Below are positions 52,968 to 61,830 of a stretch of DNA of 64,000 nucleotides, in pieces. This DNA is from Leucobacter chromiisoli. Lineage in GTDB: Bacteria; Actinomycetota; Actinomycetes; Actinomycetales; Microbacteriaceae. Within the stretch, counting starts at the first letter, position 1. Each line of letters starts with the position of its first letter. The stretch lies in assembly GCF_016522505.1 (NCBI RefSeq), contig NZ_JAEHOH010000007.1, forward strand, positions 1-64,000, given 5' to 3'. A program made the position numbers and the translations under genes. The notes under the pieces were generated by a model. The model saw nothing but the letters and a program-made list of their open reading frames with translations, was not told where the DNA came from and did no database searches.

Positions 52968-53312
52968 CTAGAGCGCGATCGGCCACAGCAGCTCCGTCCC
53001 GTCGGCGTGGAACCACCGCAGCACCAGCATCGAGTCGGCGCTGACCACCGCTTCGTCGGCGTGCACCCCGCGCAGCACCACGCGGAGCCGCTCCCCGGGG
53101 TGCACGGTGCGCGGCAGGGACAGGCCGAGCAGTCCTCCGCCCGCCAGGAAGAACCTCACCCCTCGCAGCGGCTCGGGCCCGCAGTGCTCGAACTCGATCA
53201 CACCGCTGTCCGAACGGCTCGCGACGCGCCAGGGTACGGCGGCGGCCGGCCGGGCACCGGGGTCCACGCGCGGCGCCGGGCTCAGTCGGGTGGTGAGCCG
53301 GAACGGGTTCAT
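52968..53312 (-). CDS. Hypothetical small beta-rich protein
   Basis: 114 residues with a beta pattern: [40 protein letters not shown] and [20 protein letters not shown]. It resembles a single immunoglobulin- or OB-like sheet. There is no signal peptide or known motif. The ATG at 53312 gives [14 protein letters not shown]. Function unknown; similar short proteins occur in related actinobacteria next to rlmH. Confidence 0.65.
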   Translation of the reverse strand: MNPFRLTTRLSPAPRVDPGARPAAAVPWRVASRSDSGVIEFEHCGPEPLRGVRFFLAGGGLLGLSLPRTVHPGERLRVVLRGVHADEAVVSADSMLVLRWFHADGTELLWPIAL

Positions 53313-53422
53313 GCGGACACCGTAGGCTCCGCCACCGACATCGACGGGTCGCCTCCCGACGGGGATCCCGCTCGGATGCCCCGAGCACGGAAGCGCCGTT
53401 CAGCACGACGGGCGAGGCCGCC

Positions 53423-53881
53423 TCAGACGTGGTGGTAGGGGCGTCCCGCCGCGATCTCCTGAGCCCGGTAGAGCTGCTCCGCGACGATCAGGCGCACGAG
53501 CTGGTGCGGGAAGACCAGTTTCGAGAGGCTCCACACGAAGTCCGCCCGGCTCCGCACCGCGTCGTCGACCCCGTAGGCCCCTCCGATGACGAGGGTGACC
53601 GGCCTTCCCCGCTCCAGCGCCCCCTGCAGCGCGCCCGAGAGCGCCGGCGAGTCGACGTTGCGCCCCCGCTCGTCCAGCAGCACGAGGAACTCGTCGCGCC
53701 CCACCTTCGCGAGGACGCGCTCGGACTCCTCCGCCCGCGCCGCCTCGCCGTCGCGCGAGGAGTGCGGCAGCAGCTGCCACTTCGTGTCGAACGGCTTCCG
53801 CAGCCGCTTCTCATAGCGCTCGATCCCCTCGGAGACCCAGCCCTCGTGCTTCCTGCCGATCGCGAGAATGCGCACACTCAT
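53423..53881 (-). CDS. rlmH: 23S rRNA pseudouridine-1915 N3-methyltransferase
   Basis: 152 residues, SPOUT fold: [61 protein letters not shown] and the C-terminal [20 protein letters not shown] with the final YHHV. The knot holds AdoMet and the enzyme modifies helix 69 of 23S rRNA. The ATG at 53881 has GGGAG upstream; a GTG two codons earlier is not needed. Confidence 0.97.
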   Translation of the reverse strand: MSVRILAIGRKHEGWVSEGIERYEKRLRKPFDTKWQLLPHSSRDGEAARAEESERVLAKVGRDEFLVLLDERGRNVDSPALSGALQGALERGRPVTLVIGGAYGVDDAVRSRADFVWSLSKLVFPHQLVRLIVAEQLYRAQEIAAGRPYHHV

Positions 53882-54058
53882 GGGCACATTCTCCCAGCGC
53901 GGGATCGACGCAGGGGGCGACGCCGCCCCCGAAGGCTCCCGGCGGAGGAGCGAGCGGAGCGCCCGAACCCGCTCGGAACCCGCGAAATGTTCTGGTCAGC
54001 GGCGGGAAAGCCGCGCGTCGAAATGGCGGGAAGCCTCCCACCTGTGCAACCATTAGGC

Positions 54059-54388
54059 ATGGGTTATCTCGTGTACGGAGCAGCCGTCGAGTATGAGATC
54101 GAAGACAGAGCCCTGGCCCACGCCAAAGTCGCGATCGGCATGAAGCTCAGGCGCCAGGAGTGCTTCTTCGTGAGCTGGTCCAACCCTGTCGAGAAGGGCA
54201 GCGGCCGGGTCTCGCTCTGGGTGTCTCCGAACATCCCGCTCATCTTCCGCTTCGCCGGCAGCCGAGCTCCCGAGCTCAACCAGACGTGGCTCGAGGTGCT
54301 GGGCGAACTCTCCCACACCCCGCGCGGCCTGATCCTCATCAGCGAGAAGGAGGCCGAATCGTACGCGGCCCGGAGGCAGGTCGAGTAG
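54059..54388 (+). CDS. Small MGYL-type protein (paralogue 1)
   Basis: 109 residues starting MGYLVYGAAVEYEIEDRALA, with a beta/alpha plan: LAHAKVAIGMKLRRQECFFV, SWSNPVEKGSGRVSLWVSPN, PLIFRFAGSRAPELNQTWLE and LSHTPRGLILISEKEAES. It is similar in layout and sequence to the gene at 54465-54773 (MGYLxYG, Arg-x-Glu-Ser/Cys-Phe-x-Phe, Pro-x-x-N-x-x-W-x-E, Pro-x-G-L). The family is known in Microbacteriaceae but not characterised. The start has CATTAGGC ahead of it. Confidence 0.82.
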   Translation: MGYLVYGAAVEYEIEDRALAHAKVAIGMKLRRQECFFVSWSNPVEKGSGRVSLWVSPNIPLIFRFAGSRAPELNQTWLEVLGELSHTPRGLILISEKEAESYAARRQVE

Positions 54389-54464
54389 CCCGTAGGGAGC
54401 CGCAGCGGCGGCGTTCGGCACCGAGGCGCATCCGCGTCTCATCCACCACATCGAGGAGCACACC

Positions 54465-54773
54465 ATGGGATACCTGCGTTACGGTCAGCACCAGCCCTTC
54501 CAGTTCGACGACCGTACGCTCACTCATCTCCGCGTGGTGATCACCGGCAAGTTCGTGCTCCAGGAGAGCTTCGTCTTCACCTGGACCGACGAAGGCCTGC
54601 AGCGCAGCATCTGGATGCATCCCTCTCACACCCTCACCTTCGAGTTCGAGTCCGCCGAGACCCCGCCCGTGAACCGGGAGTGGATCGAGCTGCTCATGGG
54701 CCTCGCCAACAGTCCCGCAGGGCTCCGACTCGCCAAGGAGCCCGAGGGCCACGGGCACGACTCCCACCACTGA
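54465..54773 (+). CDS. Small MGYL-type protein (paralogue 2)
   Basis: 102 residues: MGYLRYGQHQPFQFDDRTLT, HLRVVITGKFVLQESFVFTW, EGLQRSIWMHPSHTLTFEFE and WIELLMGLANSPAGLRLAKE, ending GHGHDSHH, a possible metal-binding tail. It is the tandem relative of 54059-54388, 76 bp downstream. ATP-dependent DNA ligase labels given to such proteins in databases are not supported by any ligase motif here. Confidence 0.85.
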   Translation: MGYLRYGQHQPFQFDDRTLTHLRVVITGKFVLQESFVFTWTDEGLQRSIWMHPSHTLTFEFESAETPPVNREWIELLMGLANSPAGLRLAKEPEGHGHDSHH

Positions 54774-54799
54774 GCGCTGAGCGCTTCCGGTGAGACGAC

Positions 54800-54833
54800 A
54801 GGGGCGCCTCCACCTCGCAGTGGAGACGCCCCT
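54800..54833. terminator. Bidirectional hairpin between convergent genes
   Basis: AGGGGCGCCTCCAC (54800-54813) pairs with GTGGAGACGCCCCT (54820-54833) with one mismatch and a 6-nt loop. It lies between the plus-strand MGYL genes and the minus-strand acidic protein. Confidence 0.75.
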
Positions 54834-54854
54834 GAGGCCGGCCCCCTCGGCCGC

Positions 54855-55094
54855 TCAATCCGGAGGATCGAGGGTGATGCGGGGCAGGCCCTCCTCGCCC
54901 TCTTCCTCCCCGGCCGTCTCGGCGGTCGCGGGCCCGTCGGGAGTCGCGCCGCCCTCGGTCGACCAGTCGCTCCCGACGTCGTCGCTGCGAGCCGGATCGC
55001 TCACGACATCGCTCTCCACAGGGGGCGCGTCGGTGCTCTCCACGGCCGGCTCAGCGGTGTCCTTCCGGCCTTCCTCGCGGCGTTCCTCGGTCAT
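54855..55094 (-). CDS. Acidic low-complexity protein
   Basis: 79 residues, mostly Glu, Asp, Ala, Ser and Thr (AEPAVESTDAPPVESDVV, TAETAGEEEGEEGLPRITLD). It is probably disordered. It is 1 bp after the GlsB-type gene and thus co-transcribed with it. The reading frame and ribosome site (GGAGGG) support it as a gene; function is unknown. Confidence 0.6.
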   Translation of the reverse strand: MTEERREEGRKDTAEPAVESTDAPPVESDVVSDPARSDDVGSDWSTEGGATPDGPATAETAGEEEGEEGLPRITLDPPD

Positions 55095-55095
55095 A

Positions 55096-55359
55096 TCACT
55101 CCCTCCTGCGGCCCACGATGAGGCCGTAGATCAGCAGCACCACGATCGAGCCGCCGATGGCGAGCAGCCAGGTCTCGAGCGACCAGAAGCTGCCGAGGTC
55201 GGCCCCGAAGAGAAGAGAGCCGAGCCAGCCGCCCAGCATGGCGCCCACGACGCCCAGCAGGAGGGTGGCGATCCAGCCCCCGCCCTGGCGCCCGGGCAAG
55301 ATGGCCTTCGCGATCGCACCGGCGATCAGTCCCAGGAGCAGGAATGCAAGAAATCCCAT
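55096..55359 (-). CDS. GlsB/YeaQ/YmgE-family stress membrane protein
   Basis: 87 residues with three membrane helices and Gly-rich helix packing (FLLLGLIAGAIAKAILPGRQ, GGWIATLLLGVVGAMLGGWL, LLAIGGSIVVLLIYGLIVGR). It matches the transglycosylase-associated/GlsB small-protein family induced by envelope and acid stress. GGGAGACG precedes the ATG. Confidence 0.92.
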   Translation of the reverse strand: MGFLAFLLLGLIAGAIAKAILPGRQGGGWIATLLLGVVGAMLGGWLGSLLFGADLGSFWSLETWLLAIGGSIVVLLIYGLIVGRRRE

Positions 55360-55708
55360 CTCCGCGTCTCCCTTCAGTCGAACCCCCGCATGAATTGCGA
55401 GGAGATGTGTTCCCGACGTTACGAGGATCGCGTTCCGCCCCCTAGGGGCTTGCGCGAACCGAGCCCGGTGAGGTAGTCGCCCGCGGAGCGGGCGGCGCCG
55501 AGCTCATGCCAGGCCGCTCGGTTCCAGAATCGTAGCGGGGCCGGAGGCGCCGTGTCGACCCCCTGACTCGCCCCTCGGCGGCAGGCTACCGTCGATGCAC
55601 GGGCACGCACCCGTCGGGGCCTGCGCACGCCGTCCGCGACGGGAGCCGCGAGCCTCCGAGACGGAGTCGGCCGGTCGGCCGGCGGAAGAGATGCGGGGGA
55701 GGTCCACC
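55360..55708. other. Intergenic region between GlsB and the acidic 70-residue protein
   Basis: 349 bp between divergent genes. A minus-strand frame at about 55419-55560 reads FWNRAAWHELGAARSAGDYL and GLGSRKPLGGGTRSS, which looks protein-like, but no start with a ribosome site was found. Otherwise only promoter-type sequence is expected. Confidence 0.4.
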
Positions 55709-55921
55709 ATGAGCCGCATGTGGGAAGAGAACGAGGAGCTCGGCGCGGACGACGAGCTCGCCGTCACCGAGCACCGGGACGATGCCGGCCCCGAGCCGGA
55801 CCCGGAGGAGCTCCGAGAGGAGACCACGGAGGAGGACGGTCGCCACGTGCTCGACGAGTTCGGGGAGGACGTCTCCTCGTCGCCCGCTCAGCGCGGCCAC
55901 GACGTCGAAGACGAGGGATAG
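55709..55921 (+). CDS. Acidic small protein ahead of the YbdK ligase
   Basis: 70 residues, about 40% Glu/Asp (MSRMWEENEELGADDELAVT, DDAGPEPDPEELREETTEED). GGGGGAGG precedes the ATG, and the stop is 6 bp before the YbdK start, so the two form an operon. No motif was recognised; probably disordered. Confidence 0.7.
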   Translation: MSRMWEENEELGADDELAVTEHRDDAGPEPDPEELREETTEEDGRHVLDEFGEDVSSSPAQRGHDVEDEG

Positions 55922-55927
55922 CGCGCC

Positions 55928-57052
55928 ATGACCTCGAGCATCGACTCCGAGCTCAGAAACTTCGGCGTCGAGGAGGAGTACCTCATCCTCGACGCCGAAT
56001 CCGGCACCCCCAGCAACCGTGCGGCCGATCTCATCCGATCCATGCCCGCCCTCCGCGAACGCGCCGAGCGCGAATACTTCGCGAGCCAGCTGGAGACGGC
56101 GACCTCCATCTGCCGCAGCGCTGAGGATGCCGAACGGGAGCTGCGGTACTTCCGGCAGTGCGCGTCGGAGGCGGCCGAGGAGCAGGGGGTCATCGTCGCC
56201 GGGACGGGTGTGCCGCCCGTCGGCGGCGAGCGCGCGGGCTCCGTCACCCCGAAACGGCGCTACTTCGAGCTCAACGCGACGATGCGCCGTGCCTCCGCGC
56301 ACAGCTACAACACGGGCCTGCACGTTCACGTCGAGGTGCCCTCGCCGGACGCCGGAGTGGACGTCCTCGCTCGGATGGCGCCCTGGTCCCCGATCCTCCT
56401 CGCCATGACCACGAACTCCCCCATCTGGCAGGGACAGGTGATGGGGTTCGCGGGCTGGCGGCACATGCTCGGGAGGTCCTGGCCCCTCTGCGGGTATCCT
56501 CCCGAGTTCGCCAGCGGGGAGGAGTACGAGGAGCGGCTCAGCCGGTTGATCGCCAGCGGCACCCTGCTCGACCACGGCTCCGTCACCTGGACGGCCAGGC
56601 TCTCGAACCGCTTCCCCACCATCGAGCTCCGCATCGGCGATTCCCAGCTGTGGGCCGAGGACTCGGTGGCCTTCGCGGTGCTGGTGCGCGCGCTCGTCGA
56701 CCGGTGCCTGCGGGATCGCGAGGCGGGGCTCCCCCGGCCGCGCGTGCTGCCGGAGATGCTGACCGGCGCGAACTGGATGGCGTCGCGCGACGGACTGGAC
56801 GAGGGCATCCTCGACGTCGTGGGCGGCGAGCAGCTGCCCGCGATCGAGTTCGTGGATCTGCTGGTCGACGCCGTGGGCGAGGAGCTCGCCCGTTTCGGAG
56901 ACGAGCAGCGGGTGAGCGACTTCGTGTCGCGGCTCCGCGCCCACGGCTCGGGGGCGAGGCGCCAGGTGCGGGCCTTCGAGCACGGCGGCCTGGCCGGCCT
57001 CCTCGACCTGTACGGGTCCGAGTTCGGCGCGGGCGACGCCGCCGCCTCGTAG
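55928..57052 (+). CDS. YbdK-family carboxylate-amine (glutamate-cysteine) ligase
   Basis: 374 residues of the GCS2 family: FGVEEEYLILDAESG (metal-binding Glu cluster), SQLETATSICRS, LHVHVEVPSPDAG, GFAGWRHMLGRSWPLCG and PTIELRIGDSQLWAEDS. YbdK-type enzymes make gamma-glutamyl peptides, with weak glutamate-cysteine ligase activity. Actinobacteria use mycothiol instead of glutathione, so the real substrate is uncertain. Length and motifs are normal. Confidence 0.92.
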   Translation: MTSSIDSELRNFGVEEEYLILDAESGTPSNRAADLIRSMPALRERAEREYFASQLETATSICRSAEDAERELRYFRQCASEAAEEQGVIVAGTGVPPVGGERAGSVTPKRRYFELNATMRRASAHSYNTGLHVHVEVPSPDAGVDVLARMAPWSPILLAMTTNSPIWQGQVMGFAGWRHMLGRSWPLCGYPPEFASGEEYEERLSRLIASGTLLDHGSVTWTARLSNRFPTIELRIGDSQLWAEDSVAFAVLVRALVDRCLRDREAGLPRPRVLPEMLTGANWMASRDGLDEGILDVVGGEQLPAIEFVDLLVDAVGEELARFGDEQRVSDFVSRLRAHGSGARRQVRAFEHGGLAGLLDLYGSEFGAGDAAAS

Positions 57053-57087
57053 GCCCGGGCGACTCGCCGGGCTACAGGTGCTGGGGC

Positions 57088-57969
57088 CTACAGGTGCTTG
57101 CCGCCGGTCACCGGGAGCACCGCGCCGGAGACGTACGAGGCCTCCTCGGAGGCGAGGTAGACGTATGCTCCGGCGAGCTCGGCCGGCTGACCGGGTCGGC
57201 CCAGCGGCGTGTCCTCCCCGAAGTGCTCGACCTTCTCGGTCCACCCCGTCGCGGGGATCAGGGGCGTCCAGATGGGGCCGGGAGCCACGGCGTTGACGCG
57301 CACGCCCCGCGCGCCCTGCTCCTCGGCGAGGGCGCGGGTGAAGGCGACGAGGGCCGCCTTGGTCATCGCGTAGTCGAGCAGGTCGGGGCTCGGCGAGAAC
57401 GACTGGATCGATGCGGAGACGATGACGCTGGCGCCGGGCCGGAGATCCGGCGCCGCCTCGCGCATCAGCAGAATGGGGGCGACGAGGTTGGTCTCGAACA
57501 CGCGCAGGATCTCCTCCCGCTCGATCGCGGCGTCGGGATCCCGCTTCGACTGCGTGCCCGCGTTGAGCACGAGCGTGTCGAGGCCGCCGAGCTCCGCGAC
57601 CGTGCGCTCCACGACCTCGCGGCAGTGCTCCTCGAGGCGCAGATCGCCGGGGATCCGCACGCAGCGCCGTCCCGCCTCGGTCACGAGGCGCTCGGTCTCG
57701 AGGGCGTCCTCCTCCTCGGAGGGCAGGTAGGAGATCGCGACGTCGGCGCCCTCGCGGGCGAAGGCCACCGCGACGGCGCGGCCGATGCCCGAGTCGCCTC
57801 CCGTGATGAGGGCCCGCTGACCCGCCAGCCTGTCCGAGCCGCGGTAGCTCTCCTCGCCGTGGTCGGGCCGCGGCTGCATCGGCTCGGTCGTGCCCGGCTG
57901 CCCGCTCTGGTGCTGCAGCGGCATCGGCGGACGCGTGTACTTCGTTCTCGGATCGACGTTCGGTGACAT
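57088..57969 (-). CDS. SDR-family oxidoreductase (YghA-like)
   Basis: 293 residues: a Pro/Gln-rich N-terminus, then the classic short-chain dehydrogenase fold. It has GGDSGIGRAVAVAFAREG (cofactor loop), LVLNAGTQSKRD (NAG), VIVSASIQSF and YAMTKAALVAFTRALAEEQG (Tyr-x-x-x-Lys), and ends in NAVAPGPIWTPLIPATG. It follows the general-stress SDR group often annotated as YghA or glucose/ribitol dehydrogenase. The substrate is unknown. It lies among other stress-type small genes. Confidence 0.93.
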   Translation of the reverse strand: MSPNVDPRTKYTRPPMPLQHQSGQPGTTEPMQPRPDHGEESYRGSDRLAGQRALITGGDSGIGRAVAVAFAREGADVAISYLPSEEEDALETERLVTEAGRRCVRIPGDLRLEEHCREVVERTVAELGGLDTLVLNAGTQSKRDPDAAIEREEILRVFETNLVAPILLMREAAPDLRPGASVIVSASIQSFSPSPDLLDYAMTKAALVAFTRALAEEQGARGVRVNAVAPGPIWTPLIPATGWTEKVEHFGEDTPLGRPGQPAELAGAYVYLASEEASYVSGAVLPVTGGKHL

Positions 57970-58068
57970 GGCTCCTCCTCGGTTTGCGGATCTTCCCCCG
58001 CGCCCGTGCCCGTCAGGCGGGCACGGGGCGTCGGGATGCGGGCGACGGCTGCGGAGCGCAGCGGCGGA

Positions 58069-58335
58069 TCAGTGGTTGCGCAGGAGGTCGATGAGTTCCT
58101 TCTTGCGCAGACGCGAGTACCCGGAGAGGCCCAGCTCCTTCGCGCGCTCCCGCAGCTCCGGGACGGTGCGCTCCTCGTAGTCCTCGGCCTTGCCGCCGCG
58201 CTTGCCCACCTTGCTGCGTCCGTCCCGGGCCGCCGCGTTCGAGATGCGAGCCGCCTTCTCCTCCGACGCCCCGTCCTCGCGGAGGCTCTCGTAGAGCTCG
58301 GGATCCTTGAGCTGCGGGCGACGTGACCTCGGCAT
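58069..58335 (-). CDS. Rho-N/SAP-like small basic protein (DUF7218-like)
   Basis: 88 residues. The N-terminal half has LKDPELYESLREDGASEEKA and ARISNAAARDGRSKVGKRGG. The C-terminal half (VPELRERAKELGLSGYSRLR, KKELIDLLRNH) is a Rho N-terminal/SAP helix-extended-helix motif that binds nucleic acid. Such proteins are common near general-stress genes in actinobacteria. The start has GGGAGG upstream. Confidence 0.88.
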   Translation of the reverse strand: MPRSRRPQLKDPELYESLREDGASEEKAARISNAAARDGRSKVGKRGGKAEDYEERTVPELRERAKELGLSGYSRLRKKELIDLLRNH

Positions 58336-58473
58336 GATGCGACCTCCCTTGGCGAATTGCCGGAGCGCGCAGCGGACGCGCGCCCCGTTCGTGTGCGATT
58401 CACACTAGGAACGGGGCCGTGCCGTTGCGAGCCCCTCGACAAGCGGCGCGCGCCCCGCTATCGTGAGCCGCGC

Positions 58474-59700
58474 TCAGTCGATCCTGACGGTCTCCAGGTA
58501 CTCGGCGATGCGGCCGATCGCCTCGGTGAGCACCTCGACGCTCGGCAGCGTGACGAAGCGCACGTGATCCGGAGTCGGCAGGTTGAAGCCCCGCCCGTTC
58601 GTGATCATCACGCGGGTCGCGCGCATCAGCTGGATGACGAAGTGCTGGTCGTCGTGGATGTCGTAGCGCGCGGGGTCGAGGCGGGGGAACAGATACATCG
58701 CCCCGCCCGGCAGCTCGCAGGTGACCCCCGGGATCCCGGTGAGCAGGCGGTAGGCCGTGTCGCGCTGGTCGCAGAACCGACCGCCGGGGGCGCAGAGATC
58801 CGCGATCCCCGACCAGTTCGACGCGCTCGACAGCGCCACGGGGATCGCGTGCTGGCCCGGGACATTGGAGCACATGCGCATGTTCGCGAGCAGCGCGAGC
58901 CCCTCCAGGAAGTCGGTCGCGACGGAGCGGTCGCCGGAGGCGACGACCCACCCGGTCCGATAGCCGGCGACCCGCTGGATCTTGGACAGTCCGCTGAACG
59001 TGAGGCACAGCGTGTCGCGCGCGTGCCTCGCGGCGTGCTCGTGGATCGCGCCGTCGTAGAGGATGTGGTCGTAGATCTCGTCGGCCATCAGCACGAGGCC
59101 GTGCCGCTCGGCGAACCCCGCGAAGCCGCGCACCAGCTCGGGCGAGTAGACCGCGCCGGTGGGATTGTTCGGGTTGATGAGCACGACACCCTTGGTCCGC
59201 TCGGTCACGAGCTGCTCGAGCGCCCCGAGATCCGGCATCCACCCGTTCTGCTCGTCGCAGGGGTAGTGCACGGCGTGGCCGCCGGCGAGGGTCACCTGCG
59301 CGGTCCACAGCGGATAGTCGGGGGAGGGGATGAGGATCTCGTCACCCGGGCTGATCAGCGCCTGCAGCACGAGGGAGATGAGCTCGCTCACCCCGTTGCC
59401 GATGAGCACATCGTCGGGGCGCACCCCCTCCACCCCGAGCCTCGCGTAGTGCTCGGCCACCGCCTCGCGCGCCGGCAGGATGCCCCGGGAGTCGCTGTAG
59501 CCCTGCGCGTGCGGCAGCGACGCGCGCATCGCCTCGAGGATCTCGGGGGGCGCCTCGAACCCGAATGCCGCCGGATTGCCGATGTTCAGCCGCAGGATCT
59601 CGGAGCCCTCGCGCTCGAGGCGCTCGGCCTCCTGCAGGATGGGGCCGCGCACGTCGTAGCGAACGCCGCTGAGCTTGCTGGACTGGGTGATGGGACGCAC
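58474..59700 (-). CDS. alaA: PLP-dependent aminotransferase, AlaA-type
   Basis: 408 residues, fold-type I aminotransferase: ILRLNIGNPAAFGFEAPPEI, VLINPNNPTGAVYSPE, LVLMADEIYDHILYDG, and the PLP Lys in FSGLSKIQRVAGYRTGWVV. The NIGNPAxFGF element and QSSKLxxVxYDVRGP start are specific to AlaA-like glutamate-pyruvate aminotransferases. It likely makes alanine from pyruvate and glutamate. It is a single gene with a normal length. Confidence 0.94.
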   Translation of the reverse strand: MRPITQSSKLSGVRYDVRGPILQEAERLEREGSEILRLNIGNPAAFGFEAPPEILEAMRASLPHAQGYSDSRGILPAREAVAEHYARLGVEGVRPDDVLIGNGVSELISLVLQALISPGDEILIPSPDYPLWTAQVTLAGGHAVHYPCDEQNGWMPDLGALEQLVTERTKGVVLINPNNPTGAVYSPELVRGFAGFAERHGLVLMADEIYDHILYDGAIHEHAARHARDTLCLTFSGLSKIQRVAGYRTGWVVASGDRSVATDFLEGLALLANMRMCSNVPGQHAIPVALSSASNWSGIADLCAPGGRFCDQRDTAYRLLTGIPGVTCELPGGAMYLFPRLDPARYDIHDDQHFVIQLMRATRVMITNGRGFNLPTPDHVRFVTLPSVEVLTEAIGRIAEYLETVRID

Positions 59701-59766
59701 AGAGCGATTATTTCACGCACGACATCATCTTCCGGGGCACGCGTACCGCATCGCCGGTCTCGCCCG

Positions 59767-61830
59767 TTACGCGACACCGCCGACGACCGTGTACGCCCCG
59801 ACGCAGGCGCCCGTCGCATCGCGCGAGACCGCGAGGACCACGGTGCCGTAGGGCTCCCTCCACTCGCTGTGGACGCGATCGTGCTGCTCGTGAGCAAGCA
59901 GTTTCCGGCAGCGGAAGCCCGAGCCCGTGCGCACCGTCTCCAACTCCACGCCGTCGACGAAGACGCGGATCGCCGCCTCGGGGAGCGCCTCCCCCTCCAC
60001 CTCGACGGCGATCATCCCCTCGCCCGCCGGACCTCCGGCCTCCGCCACGGTGGCTCGAAGGCGGAGGAGGCGCTCCCCCATGGCGGCTCCGGCGCCGGCG
60101 CCGGAGCGGGGGCCCGCTGTACCACGAGCCCGCCGTTCCTCCCCGGGCAGCGGAGGGGTGCGGGGAGGGCTCGTGCGTCGCCTCCTCAGGGAGTCGAAGG
60201 CGTATGCATACCCGAGGAGCGCGCTGTCGTCGTAGGCTCCTCCCGCGAAGGTGAGACCCACCGGCATGGCGATATCGGACATGAGCCCCATCGGGGCCGT
60301 CACCGTGGGAATGCCGAGGTGGCGCAGCACCAGGTTGCCGTTGGCAACCCACGTGCCGTTGCGCCAGGCGAGGGCCGCCGACTCCGGATCGACATCCGCG
60401 TCGGCGGGTCCGACATCCGCCACCGCGGGAAAGACCAGGGCGTCGAGCGCTTCAGCGTCGAGCCACTCCTCGAAGTCTCTCCTGCGGGTCTCCTCCAGAC
60501 CGCGCAGCCCCTCCGCCAGCAGCGGGATCTCCTCGAGCCTCGGCACCCCGCGGCGGGCGAATTCGACGTACCGGGCGTGTTCGGGGTAGTCGGGTGCCGG
60601 GGTGAACTCGTGGTACCGGTCCGGCAGCGCCCCTTCCGGTCTCGGGAAGATCAGTTCCCCGTTCACGGCATCGAGGGACGGGATCCGAGGGTCGCCGTTG
60701 GCTCTGAGGAAGTCGTCCCAGGCCATCACGACGAGATCCCAGAGCTCGCTCCGGACGAACCCTTCCGGCACGAGGCCCCGGTCGATCATCGACCGGGCGC
60801 CCGGCCGGTCCCGCTCGTAGTTGGAGACCGCGGGAAAGTCGACTTCGACGACTTCCGCGCCCAGTGCTTCGAGATCGCGACGAGCCGCCTCCCAGCATTC
60901 GATCACGGAGGGTCGGGTCTCGACCGGCCTGGTCGTCTCGTGGTCGGCGTTGATGTACAGGCGGGGCACGCCGAGCCTGCGTCCGCGGAGAGCCCGGGGA
61001 TCCGCAAGCCGGCGATAGTCCCGAGGCCGTACTCGCGACGGGGAGGGGAGGCTCACCCAGGGCTGCAGGCGCCAGAAGTCGCCTCGGCGCTCCCCGTCAT
61101 CGGCCACCAGCACGTTCAGCACCTCCAGCATGTCCGCGACCGTGCGAGTGTGCGGCACCACGACATCCATCGTCGGGATCAGCGGCCAGTTGCCCCGCAT
61201 CGAGATCAGCCCCCGCGAAGGGGTGTAGGCCACCAGGCCGTTGTTCGACGCGGGAGCCCTGCCGGAGGACCAGGTCTCCTCCCCGAGGCCGAACACGCCG
61301 AACCCGGCGGCGGTCGCCGTTCCCGAGCCGTTCGAGGAGCCCGAGGCGAACGCGGAGGTGAGGTAGCGGGAGTTGTAGGGGCTCTCAGCGCGCCCGTACA
61401 CGCCCCGCTGCATACCGCCCGCCGCCATCGGAGGCATGTTGCTCAGACCGATGAGCACCGCGCCCGCCGCGCGCAGCCGCTCGATCGCGAACGAATCCTC
61501 GTTCGCGATGAGTTCGCGGAAGGCCGGCGAGCCCGCCGCAACGGTGAGCCCTCGTGCGCGGTAGCTGTCCTTCGCCGTGTAGGGTATCCCGTCGAGAGGG
61601 CCCCGCGACTCGCCGCGCTCACGCCGCTCGTCGGCGGCACGCGCTTCTGCGAACATATCGGGATTGAGCACCGGTACGGCGTTCAGGAGGATGCCGTGGC
61701 GGTCGTAGAACGCGATCCGGTTCACACAGTCCGCGACGAGCTCCACCGAGGTGACCGCTCCGGACTCGAGCGCCGCGTGCAGCTCCCGGATGCTCGACTC
61801 GAGCACGCTCGGGGGGCCGTGCGTACTCAC
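59767..61830 (-). CDS. Amidase-signature enzyme with extra C-terminal domain
   Basis: 687 residues. The amidase core (about 1-540) carries Lys in IPYTAKDSYRARG and Ser residues in FASGSSNGSGTATAAGFG and EETWSSGRAPASNNG, the Lys-cisSer-Ser triad. Residues about 560-687 form a small extra domain (RLRATVAEAGGPAGEGMIAV, ALPEAAIRVFVDGVELETVR, YGTVVLAVSRDATGACVGAY) linked by an Arg/Pro/Gly-rich stretch; it looks beta-rich and is not recognised. The GTG at 61830 overlaps the stop of the ABC permease (GTGA), so it is translated with the transporter. The substrate is probably an imported amide or ureide (inference). Confidence 0.9.
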   Translation of the reverse strand: MSTHGPPSVLESSIRELHAALESGAVTSVELVADCVNRIAFYDRHGILLNAVPVLNPDMFAEARAADERRERGESRGPLDGIPYTAKDSYRARGLTVAAGSPAFRELIANEDSFAIERLRAAGAVLIGLSNMPPMAAGGMQRGVYGRAESPYNSRYLTSAFASGSSNGSGTATAAGFGVFGLGEETWSSGRAPASNNGLVAYTPSRGLISMRGNWPLIPTMDVVVPHTRTVADMLEVLNVLVADDGERRGDFWRLQPWVSLPSPSRVRPRDYRRLADPRALRGRRLGVPRLYINADHETTRPVETRPSVIECWEAARRDLEALGAEVVEVDFPAVSNYERDRPGARSMIDRGLVPEGFVRSELWDLVVMAWDDFLRANGDPRIPSLDAVNGELIFPRPEGALPDRYHEFTPAPDYPEHARYVEFARRGVPRLEEIPLLAEGLRGLEETRRRDFEEWLDAEALDALVFPAVADVGPADADVDPESAALAWRNGTWVANGNLVLRHLGIPTVTAPMGLMSDIAMPVGLTFAGGAYDDSALLGYAYAFDSLRRRRTSPPRTPPLPGEERRARGTAGPRSGAGAGAAMGERLLRLRATVAEAGGPAGEGMIAVEVEGEALPEAAIRVFVDGVELETVRTGSGFRCRKLLAHEQHDRVHSEWREPYGTVVLAVSRDATGACVGAYTVVGGVA

